Positions 22,990-30,158 of a stretch of DNA of 34,698 bases are shown here, piece after piece. Each line of letters opens with the position of its first letter. Position 1 is the first letter of the stretch. Source of the stretch: DATJPR01 sp035506295 (lineage in GTDB: Bacteria > Bacteroidota > Ignavibacteria > UBA10030 > UBA6906); NCBI GenBank assembly GCA_035506295.1, contig DATJPR010000256.1:1-34698 (forward strand), in the 5' to 3' direction. Below the pieces are notes generated by a model. It did not search any database and was not told the origin of the DNA. It was given only the letters and a program-made list of their open reading frames with translations. A program made the translations under genes and the position numbers.

Positions 22990-23892
22990 ATGCATCTCCT
23001 TAATAGAGTGGTTGTGGCAACAATCCCGCTGGTGCCACGGCCCTTGGTGCGTTATTTTGCCGGCCGATATATCGCGGGCGAATCCCTTGACAATGCGGTA
23101 TCGTGTGTCCGACAGTTGAACACCGAAGGCGTTAGTGCAACATTGGATGTCCTCGGCGAGGACATCTTCACAAAAGAAGAAGCTGTCGATTCCCGGAACA
23201 AGTCGATTGAAGTTCTCCGGACGATCGTACGGGAGCACCTCGACTCGAATCTCTCGATCAAACTCACCTCGCTGGGCCTGAAGCTCGACAAAGAGTTCTG
23301 TCGCGAGAATGTCCGCGAGATCCTGAAGGTGGCGGCATCGCTCGATATCTTTGTGCGGTTCGACATGGAAGACCATACGTGCACCACCGACACGATTGAA
23401 GTCTTCCGGGCCTTGCACAAGGATTTTCCCCAGACGGGCATCGTCCTCCAGGCCTATCTGCGGCGGACGGAACAGGACGCCCGGGTGATGATCGCCGACA
23501 GGGTGAATTTCCGTCTGTGCAAAGGGATCTACCGGGAACCGGAAGAGATTGCCTTCAAAGGCCGGGAGGAGATTCAGCGGAACTATATTGCCGTGCTCCG
23601 TCAGATGCTGCAGGGCAAATCCTATGTCGGGATCGCCACCCACGACTCCGTGCTCGTCGATGCGGCAACGGCAATGATCAAGGAGCTCGGACTGACGAAA
23701 GGCCAGTACGAGTTCCAGATGCTCCTCGGTGTTCGGCCCGAGCTTCGCAAGAGGCTGGTGGCCGACGGTCACAAGGTGCGGCTGTACGTTCCGTTCGGCG
23801 AACACTGGTACGGATATTCCATCCGTCGCTTCAAGGAAAACCCGGAAGTCGCGGGCTATGTCTTCAAGGCGATCTTCAAACGTAACAGGTAG
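22990..23892 (+). CDS. Proline dehydrogenase (monofunctional)
   Basis: FAD enzyme that oxidises L-proline to pyrroline-5-carboxylate and passes electrons to quinone. The 300-residue length matches the monofunctional PutB/FadM-like form. Family signatures on the TIM barrel: SIKLTSLGLK, DIFVRFDMEDHTCTTDTI, VLQAYLRRTEQD, RLCKGIYREP, IATHD and, at the substrate-binding end, LYVPFGEHWYGYSIRRFKENP with the two adjacent Arg that hold the proline carboxylate. The pyrroline-5-carboxylate dehydrogenase is not in the window. It is followed by a peptide transporter and a dipeptidase, a coherent peptide-use group. Confidence 0.94.
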   Translation: MHLLNRVVVATIPLVPRPLVRYFAGRYIAGESLDNAVSCVRQLNTEGVSATLDVLGEDIFTKEEAVDSRNKSIEVLRTIVREHLDSNLSIKLTSLGLKLDKEFCRENVREILKVAASLDIFVRFDMEDHTCTTDTIEVFRALHKDFPQTGIVLQAYLRRTEQDARVMIADRVNFRLCKGIYREPEEIAFKGREEIQRNYIAVLRQMLQGKSYVGIATHDSVLVDAATAMIKELGLTKGQYEFQMLLGVRPELRKRLVADGHKVRLYVPFGEHWYGYSIRRFKENPEVAGYVFKAIFKRNR

Positions 23893-23942
23893 CTTTGCTC
23901 CGTCTCCTGTCGGGGACAATCTTTCATTCCAAAGGAGCCACT

Positions 23943-26006
23943 ATGGCTGACACTGCAAGCCGTCAAGCGATTCCGGGCCAGACTGACGTGAAGGAATTCA
24001 CCGTCCGAGCTCTGCTCATCGGCCTCGTCATGTGCGTCATCCTCGGCGCGGCGAACGCCTACCTCGGCCTGAAAGCCGGGATGACGATTGCTGCGACGTA
24101 CCCCGCGGCGGTGATTGGGATGGCCGTGCTGCGCCTGGTCAGGGGTTCCTTGCTCGAAGAGAATTTCGCCCGTACCGTCGGGTCGATCGGCGAGTCGGTC
24201 GCCGCCGGCGCCGTGTTCACCATCCCCGCGTTCGTGATGCTGGGATACTGGAAATTCGAGGGGCCGAGTCTTTGGGAGGAATATCTCACCGCATCATCCT
24301 TGATGATCCTCGGTGGCATCCTCGGGATTCTGTTCGTGACGGTTCTTCGCCGCGTCATGGTCGAAGACGCTTCGCTGCCGTTCCCGGAGTCGGTCGCTGC
24401 GAGCGAGATCCACAAGGCGGGGCAGCGTGGCGCGGGTGCCGCGATGCAGCTGTTCAGGGCGATGGGTGTCGGGGCATTGATCAAGGTCCTCGGCCGATCG
24501 GATCCGGATACGTACGACGGGTTCGGTATCTACCAGGCCATCAACCGGTTCCAGATCCAGATCGGGAAACTAGCCGACGGCTTCGTGCGATTGTCCGGCG
24601 ACAGGAAGGTGCAGGCCGGCGGGATCTCGACGTTCACATGGCCCGCGGCGACACCCGCGTATCTGGGGGTCGGGTATATCATCGGTGCTGAGCTGGGCGC
24701 GCTGAATTTTGCCGGCGGGCTTCTCGCCTGGGGGCTCTTCGTGCCGCTGTTGGTGTATTTCGTGGGACCGACGATGATCGGCTCCTATGGCGGCGGAGGG
24801 CAGGAGCAGTGGGCTCACCTGACGGGCGATGTCTATCGGCTCATCGTACGTCCTATTGCTGTCGGAGGGATGCTCGTCGGCGCCTGCTTCACGCTCTGGA
24901 AGATGCGCAAGAATCTCATCCTCGGGATCAAGCGCGGCATCGCCGATGTGCGCAAGACAGCCGGAGCCGCCGAGGCGACGGAACGCACCGAGCGCGACCT
25001 GCCATTCAAAATTGTTCTGGCAGGGATTGTCGTCGTGCTGGCGCTTATGGTCGGGCTGTACCTCTATTTCACTGGCGCCATTGTCGCGGCGATCCTCGCC
25101 GCCATCGTGATCCTCATAACGGGTTTCTTCTTCGCCGCAGTTTCGGGCAATCTGGTCGGCATGATCGGGTCATCCAACAACCCCATTTCGGGATTGACGC
25201 TTGCAACGACGATCGTTGCGGCGCTGACCATGGTTGTTGCGGGGATGGCAGGCGCGCGAGGAGTGATGGCGGCTCTTGGGGTGGCAGCAGTCGGTTGCGT
25301 CTCCGCCGCTGTCGCAGGAGAGATGTTGCAGGATCTCAAGGTCGGGCACATCCTGAAAGCCACGCCGTGGAAGATGCAGGTCGGTGACATCATCGGCGTC
25401 GTGGTCGCAGGATTGTTTCTGTTCTGGCCCCTGTATATGCTGCACACGTCGGATGTCGCCCAGCTCGGGAAGGGCGTCGGCGGATTCGGGTCGCCGAACC
25501 TCTCCGCGCCGCAAGCCGGACTGATGGCGGCGCTCTCGAGCGGGATTGTCGGAGGCGAGATGGCGTGGCCGCTTGTCCTGGTAGGCATCGCGATGGGGAT
25601 CGCGCTTGTCATGACGCGCGTGAAAAGCCCGATGCTGTTCGCCGTCGGAATGTACCTCCCGCTGGAAACAACATTTGCGATCTTCGTCGGCGGCGTCATC
25701 AGGGCGGTGGTCGAACGGATTGTGAAACGCCGTTCCTACAATGACGCGCAGAAGGCGCGCGTGGAAAACGCCGGCATTCTTGCGGCATCGGGTTTGATTG
25801 CGGGTGAGGCGCTCGTGGGACTGCTGATTGCCGTGGTGGTCGGTCTGCGTGACAACAACAGGTTCTGGACGCTGCTCGGGTTCGAAGGCGTCGCTCCCTG
25901 GCTCGCGCTCGTGGTCTTTGCGATACTGGCGTCATATTTGATTTTCGTGCCGTTGCGGAATGCCGGATCACCGGATGAGCCGGCTCCGCCCACGGCGGTG
26001 ATGTAA
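23943..26006 (+). CDS. OPT-family oligopeptide transporter
   Basis: Large inner-membrane protein of 687 residues with roughly 15 hydrophobic segments. It belongs to the oligopeptide transporter family, which takes up peptides or metal chelates with protons. N-terminal signature: ANAYLGLKAGMTIAATYPAAVIGMAV, followed by ENFARTVGSIGESVAAGAVFTIPAF. Central signatures are GSYGGGGQEQW and SGNLVGMIGSSNNPISGLTLAT, with MLFAVGMYLPLETTFAIFVGG later. The ATG at 23943 has AAAGGAG 6 nt upstream; the longer open frame begins in non-homologous sequence. It lies between proline dehydrogenase and PepD, which supports a peptide substrate. Confidence 0.92.
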   Translation: MADTASRQAIPGQTDVKEFTVRALLIGLVMCVILGAANAYLGLKAGMTIAATYPAAVIGMAVLRLVRGSLLEENFARTVGSIGESVAAGAVFTIPAFVMLGYWKFEGPSLWEEYLTASSLMILGGILGILFVTVLRRVMVEDASLPFPESVAASEIHKAGQRGAGAAMQLFRAMGVGALIKVLGRSDPDTYDGFGIYQAINRFQIQIGKLADGFVRLSGDRKVQAGGISTFTWPAATPAYLGVGYIIGAELGALNFAGGLLAWGLFVPLLVYFVGPTMIGSYGGGGQEQWAHLTGDVYRLIVRPIAVGGMLVGACFTLWKMRKNLILGIKRGIADVRKTAGAAEATERTERDLPFKIVLAGIVVVLALMVGLYLYFTGAIVAAILAAIVILITGFFFAAVSGNLVGMIGSSNNPISGLTLATTIVAALTMVVAGMAGARGVMAALGVAAVGCVSAAVAGEMLQDLKVGHILKATPWKMQVGDIIGVVVAGLFLFWPLYMLHTSDVAQLGKGVGGFGSPNLSAPQAGLMAALSSGIVGGEMAWPLVLVGIAMGIALVMTRVKSPMLFAVGMYLPLETTFAIFVGGVIRAVVERIVKRRSYNDAQKARVENAGILAASGLIAGEALVGLLIAVVVGLRDNNRFWTLLGFEGVAPWLALVVFAILASYLIFVPLRNAGSPDEPAPPTAVM

Positions 26007-26031
26007 GCACACAGCACAACAGGAGAAACCT

Positions 26032-27486
26032 ATGTCCACTGCCATCGAAGGCTTGCAGCCGGGGTTGGTATGGAAATACTTCGCCGAAATCTCCCGGATC
26101 CCGAGAGGGTCGAAAAACGAGGCGGCGATTTCTCAGTATGTCGTGAAAACGGCGAAGGGTCTGGGTCTGGAAGTGAAGGCCGACAAGCTCGGCAACGTCG
26201 TCGTCAGGAAGCCCGCATCGCGCGGCAACGAAGCAAAACCGGTGGTTGTTCTCCAGGGTCACCTCGACATGGTGTGCGAGAAGAACAACGACAAAGTCCA
26301 CGATTTCACCAAGGACCCGATTGAGCTGGTGCGCAAGGGGAACATCCTGATGGCAAACGGGACGACCCTCGGCGCCGATAACGGTATCGCCGTGGCGACG
26401 AACCTGGCCATCATGGAGGACAAGTCGCTCGATCATGGACCGCTCGAATTTCTTTTCACGATCGATGAAGAGACGGGTCTCACCGGTGCAGCCAACCTCG
26501 AACCTGGATTTCTTGCAGGCAAGACCCTGTTGAACCTCGACTCGGAGGAGGAAGGAGCGCTCTATGTGGGGTGCTCCGGCGGCCGGGACACGATCGGGAC
26601 CTGGAAGCTTGAGACGGATCCCATGCCGGCCAAGTCCCTCCTCGCCGCGCTCAAGGTGAGCGGTTTGCGTGGCGGACACTCCGGGCTCGAGATCGACAAA
26701 GGGCGCGGGAATGCCATCAAGATCATCGGCCGAGTGTTGACGGCGCTTTCAGAGGAGGGCGTCCGGGTGGTTTCCATCGACGGCGGGAACAAGCATAACG
26801 CCATTCCCCGCGAAGCCCAGGCGGTCGTCGTCGTGCCGAAGGCGAAGAGGGATATCGCCCTGGAGATGGTGGTCGAATGGAACAGCATCGTCAAGGCGGA
26901 ACTCGCGACCATGGAACCCGATCTTGACGTCTCCCTGCAGGACCTTCCGTCGAAAAAAGTCAAGGTGATGAAGAGAGGCGTTGCGAAGAAAATCCTGCAG
27001 ACGATCGCTGCGCTTCCTCACGGAGTGACGAAGATGTCCGCCGATATTCCTGGACTTGTGGAAACCTCCACGAATGTCGCCGTCATCAAGACGGGAAAGA
27101 AGGACGTCTCGCTTGCCACGAGTCAGAGGAGTTCCGTTGCCTCGGAGATCAAGGAAATTGCCCAGACGGTGTCTGCGGTGTTCACCCTCGGCGGAGCGGA
27201 CGTCCGCGCGAGCGACGGCTATCCTGGCTGGAAGCCGAACATGGACTCGCCTGTCCTGAAGGTCGCCAGGTCAACGTACCGGCAGCTGTACGGCAAAGAT
27301 CCCGAGGTGAAAGCGATTCACGCCGGTCTCGAATGCGGGATCATCGGCGAACGATATCCGGGGATGGACATGATCTCCTTCGGCCCGACGCTCGAGGGAG
27401 TCCATTCTCCCGATGAGAAAATCTATATCGATACCGTCGAGAGGTTCTGGAAGTATCTTCTCGGAATTCTCAAGAACATGAACTGA
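26032..27486 (+). CDS. pepD: PepD-type aminoacyl-histidine dipeptidase (M20 family)
   Basis: Cytoplasmic zinc dipeptidase of 484 residues that cleaves Xaa-His (carnosine-like) and other dipeptides. Zinc and catalytic motifs: VVLQGHLDMVCEK (His and Asp), LGADNGIAVA (metal Asp), FTIDEETGLTGA (general-base Glu and metal Glu), and LECGIIGERYPGMDMISFGP near the C-terminus with HSPDE. Residues about 190-380 form the lid/dimer domain (GGHSGLEIDKGRGNAIK). AGGAG lies 7 nt before the ATG. It follows the peptide transporter after 25 bp and is closed by a strong hairpin. Confidence 0.95.
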   Translation: MSTAIEGLQPGLVWKYFAEISRIPRGSKNEAAISQYVVKTAKGLGLEVKADKLGNVVVRKPASRGNEAKPVVVLQGHLDMVCEKNNDKVHDFTKDPIELVRKGNILMANGTTLGADNGIAVATNLAIMEDKSLDHGPLEFLFTIDEETGLTGAANLEPGFLAGKTLLNLDSEEEGALYVGCSGGRDTIGTWKLETDPMPAKSLLAALKVSGLRGGHSGLEIDKGRGNAIKIIGRVLTALSEEGVRVVSIDGGNKHNAIPREAQAVVVVPKAKRDIALEMVVEWNSIVKAELATMEPDLDVSLQDLPSKKVKVMKRGVAKKILQTIAALPHGVTKMSADIPGLVETSTNVAVIKTGKKDVSLATSQRSSVASEIKEIAQTVSAVFTLGGADVRASDGYPGWKPNMDSPVLKVARSTYRQLYGKDPEVKAIHAGLECGIIGERYPGMDMISFGPTLEGVHSPDEKIYIDTVERFWKYLLGILKNMN

Positions 27487-27507
27487 CTGACGGACAGCCG
27501 GGTTCAG

Positions 27508-27557
27508 CGGGGCACTTCGCTTGCATCGAGGAATTTCCTCCGGCACGAAGTGCCCCG
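27508..27557. terminator. Long-stem hairpin after pepD, probable terminator
   Basis: CGGGGCACTTCG (27508-27519) pairs perfectly with CGAAGTGCCCCG (27546-27557). The 26-nt loop itself contains GAGGA/TCCTC (27528-27532 with 27536-27540), giving a nested stem. Only TTC follows, so it may act in both directions or protect the mRNA end as much as terminate. Confidence 0.65.
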
Positions 27558-27599
27558 TTCGTATGCACGCTCGTCCCAACAAACCGGAAGCATGTGACC

Positions 27600-28904
27600 A
27601 TGCAGACATTCACGCCACCGAAGAGCACTGTTCCTCCGCCACGCTGGTATCGATGGCTTGTTCTCGTCCTCGTCAGCCTGGCGATGTTCGGGAACTACTA
27701 CATCTATGACAGCATCAGTCCGCTCGCGGACGTCCTGACGCGTCAGCTCGGGTTCTCGGATTCCGACATCGGCCTGCTGAATGCCATCTACAGCATTCCC
27801 AACGTCGTGATGGTGCTCATCGGCGGCATCATCATCGATCGGATCGGGACGAGGATTTCGACGGCGCTGTTCGCGTTTGTGTGCCTCATCGGATCGGTGG
27901 TCACCATGTCGACCGGCACGCTGTGGGTCATGGCGACCGGACGCCTGATCTTCGGGCTCGGGGCGGAATCCTTGATCGTCGCCGTTACGACGGCGATCGC
28001 AAAGTGGTTCCGGGGGAAGGAATTGAGCTTCGCCTTCGGATTGAACCTCACGCTGGCACGGCTCGGGTCCTTCGCCGCCCTGAATTCTCCGACGTGGGCA
28101 GCCGGCGCGTATGGCAACTGGCAGACCCCCTTGATGATCGCATCCGTTTTTGGCGTGGTCTGCATGGCCGGCGCCATCCTCTACTGGATCCTGGAATCCC
28201 GGGGTTCTGTGGCCTATGCGCTCGGGGAAGCGGGCCAGACGGACAAAGTGAAGTTCTCGGAGCTCTTCAGCTTCGGCACTTCATACTGGTACATTGTCGC
28301 GTTGTGCGTGACGTTTTATTCCGGCATTTTCCCGTTCCAGACTTTCGCGGTGAAGTTCTTCATGGAGGCGCACGGGGTCAGCCGCGAAACCGGTGGGTTC
28401 CTGTCGAGCATGCTGACGTTGTTTGCGATGATCGCGACTCCCTTGTTCGGCATCCTTGCCGATAAGGTGGGGAAGAGGGCGACGATGATGGTCTTCGGTT
28501 CCTTCCTTCTCATTCCGGTCTATCTCGTGATGGCCTATACTCACATCTCGCTCTACATCCCGATGGCCGTCATGGGTATCGCATTTTCTCTCATTCCCGC
28601 CATTATGTGGCCGTCGGTCGCGTATATTGTCGGGCAGGAACGACTTGGGACAGCCTACGGTTTGATGACGCTTTGCCAGAACGTTGGGCTTGCCGGGTTC
28701 AATCTCCTGATCGGCTGGGCGAACGACTCTTCCGGTGCCAGTGCCGCTAATCCGGATGGCTATCGTCTTGGAATGCAAATCTTCACGCTGCTCGGTTTCA
28801 GTGCCCTGCTGTTTTCCCAGCTGCTCGCGCGGCGAGAAAAGGGGCCGAAAGGCCATGGCCTGGAAACGATTCGCGCGGGGAGAGAAGCGAAAGCGTCAAC
28901 GTAG
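27600..28904 (+). CDS. Major facilitator superfamily transporter
   Basis: Twelve-helix inner-membrane transporter of 434 residues; substrate not recognisable. The first half has YNYI-type helix 1 (LVSLAMFGNYYIYDSISPL) and the MFS loop motif between helices 2 and 3 (GGIIIDRIGTRIS). A long basic loop is near the middle (ALGEAGQTDKVKFSEL). The second half has GILADKVGKRATMMVFGS, the repeat of the loop motif. The start is ATG 27600, which has GGAAG 9 nt upstream; a GTG at 27594 is in frame but too close to it. The gene stands alone between the pepD hairpin and a 314-bp gap. Confidence 0.88.
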   Translation: MQTFTPPKSTVPPPRWYRWLVLVLVSLAMFGNYYIYDSISPLADVLTRQLGFSDSDIGLLNAIYSIPNVVMVLIGGIIIDRIGTRISTALFAFVCLIGSVVTMSTGTLWVMATGRLIFGLGAESLIVAVTTAIAKWFRGKELSFAFGLNLTLARLGSFAALNSPTWAAGAYGNWQTPLMIASVFGVVCMAGAILYWILESRGSVAYALGEAGQTDKVKFSELFSFGTSYWYIVALCVTFYSGIFPFQTFAVKFFMEAHGVSRETGGFLSSMLTLFAMIATPLFGILADKVGKRATMMVFGSFLLIPVYLVMAYTHISLYIPMAVMGIAFSLIPAIMWPSVAYIVGQERLGTAYGLMTLCQNVGLAGFNLLIGWANDSSGASAANPDGYRLGMQIFTLLGFSALLFSQLLARREKGPKGHGLETIRAGREAKAST

Positions 28905-29147
28905 AAAAAGGACCCTGAAATTCTCCATCCGAACAGTGATGATGAGGCACTTTTTTTCGATTCCTTCTGTTAGCAAAACCAGCCGGGGGGCTCATCTCGC
29001 TGTGCCGATCCTAACGGGGGATCTTCCAAGTCTTATGCTAGGTTGCATCCTGTAGCCGGCCAATTCCTTTCCAAGAATCAACATGCTGGTTTTACGTTTC
29101 TTCAGACGGGAAGACCGTGTGCCTATTTTCCTAGCACAAACCCTCTC

Positions 29148-29177
29148 GCAAAAATTTTCGGACTAAGAAATTTTTGC
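29148..29177. promoter_or_regulatory. AT-rich inverted repeat, possible operator
   Basis: GCAAAAATTT (29148-29157) and AAATTTTTGC (29168-29177) are exact complements with a 10-nt centre. The repeat ends directly against the -35-like TTGATT of the next promoter. Its symmetric form and 20-bp centre-to-centre distance of half-sites suit a dimeric regulator; a role as terminator of an upstream transcript is less likely. Confidence 0.45.
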
Positions 29178-29205
29178 TTGATTATGATATTTCCGGTCAT
29201 ATATT
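29178..29205 (+). promoter_or_regulatory. Probable promoter of the cytochrome b / multiheme operon
   Basis: TTGATT (29178-29183) and TATATT (29200-29205) are 16 bp apart. Transcription would begin around 29212, only about 7 nt before the ATG at 29219, so the mRNA would be almost leaderless. Confidence 0.5.
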
Positions 29206-29218
29206 ATGGAAAATCAAG

Positions 29219-30097
29219 ATGTCGAAGCGAATCCATCTTGCATATACCATCTTCCTCCTTCTGGTCGGACTGGCGATAACCGTACAGGTTGCCAGGACAG
29301 GGCTTTCCTATTATGAGACATCAATTGAAGAAAGGCCCTTCCGCGCAGACTACGATCTCCTGAAGCCGACCGGTCTGTACGGGCATGCCTATGGGATCAT
29401 CGGCGCTGCGATGATCACGCTGGGCGTGATCATCTATTCCGGAAGAAAGAGAATGCGCCGCTTCGCCAACGTCGGAAAGATCAAGTACTATCTCGAGTTT
29501 CACATTTTCCTGTGTCTTCTCGGTCCGATGCTTGTGCTCTTTCACACGACGTTCAAGTTCGGAGGGTTGGTGGCGGTGAGCTTCTGGAGCATGATCGCGG
29601 TGGTCTTGAGCGGAGTGATAGGACGCTATCTCTACGTACAGATCCCGAAGGGGATACAGGGAAATGAGCTGTCGGTTGCCGAGCTGGAGAAGGAAAATGC
29701 CGCCCTCAGCGAACGCCTCCAATCCCAGTTTGGCGTCAGTCCGGCCATTGTCCAATGGATCGACGATATCGCTCTTCCACCGAAGGAAGTCGCGAAGATG
29801 TCTCTCCTGCAAATCCTGAACTTCTTCATCGTGAACGACCTTACCCGTCGCGTGAAGTTCCGAAAAGTGTACAGGACGATCGAACGCACAAACTTGCCTC
29901 ACGGCGCGGCGAGTCGTCTGCAAAAGCTGGCCATGAGGAGGATCTCGTTGACACGGAGAATTGCCTTCCTCCAGAAGTTTCGTCAGTTCTTCTACTACTG
30001 GCATGTTGTCCACCTGCCGTTCGCATTGGTTATGTTCGTTATCCTCTTCATCCACGTCGGCGTTGCCGTCGCCTTCGGCTATACGTGGATCTTCTGA
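29219..30097 (+). CDS. Inner-membrane diheme cytochrome b-like protein
   Basis: A 292-residue membrane protein with about five hydrophobic segments (near residues 8-28, 53-72, 93-110, 115-137 and 262-290). Two histidine pairs have the same spacing on two helices: His95/His109 and His265/His279, each 14 residues apart. That is the pattern of b-type cytochromes that hold two hemes across the membrane, as in cytochrome b and ferric-reductase-like proteins. A charged cytoplasmic or periplasmic region lies between (about 140-255). No closer family is recognised. It precedes a multiheme cytochrome and probably passes electrons from quinol or a cytoplasmic donor to it. I chose the ATG at 29219; the frame runs upstream to a TTG without a ribosome binding site. 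Confidence 0.7.
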   Translation: MSKRIHLAYTIFLLLVGLAITVQVARTGLSYYETSIEERPFRADYDLLKPTGLYGHAYGIIGAAMITLGVIIYSGRKRMRRFANVGKIKYYLEFHIFLCLLGPMLVLFHTTFKFGGLVAVSFWSMIAVVLSGVIGRYLYVQIPKGIQGNELSVAELEKENAALSERLQSQFGVSPAIVQWIDDIALPPKEVAKMSLLQILNFFIVNDLTRRVKFRKVYRTIERTNLPHGAASRLQKLAMRRISLTRRIAFLQKFRQFFYYWHVVHLPFALVMFVILFIHVGVAVAFGYTWIF

Positions 30098-30158
30098 CTA
30101 CTCCGGGTCCAGGCCGGCACTCGTGATCCGTCGGACCCGTGTTCTTGGGGGGACAGGG

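Larger units (their letters stand above)
28905..29218. other. 314-bp intergenic region before the cytochrome operon
   Basis: More AT-rich than its surroundings toward the right end. It holds an AT-rich perfect palindrome (29148-29177) and a promoter-like pair (29178-29205). I found no gene. I looked for a cyclic di-GMP riboswitch, which often precedes cytochrome genes, and do not see one. Confidence 0.5.

Noticed and set aside
28905..29218. A cyclic di-GMP or other riboswitch before the cytochrome operon
   Set aside because: The conserved GEMM sequence blocks are not present, and the likely transcription start is only a few nucleotides before the ATG.
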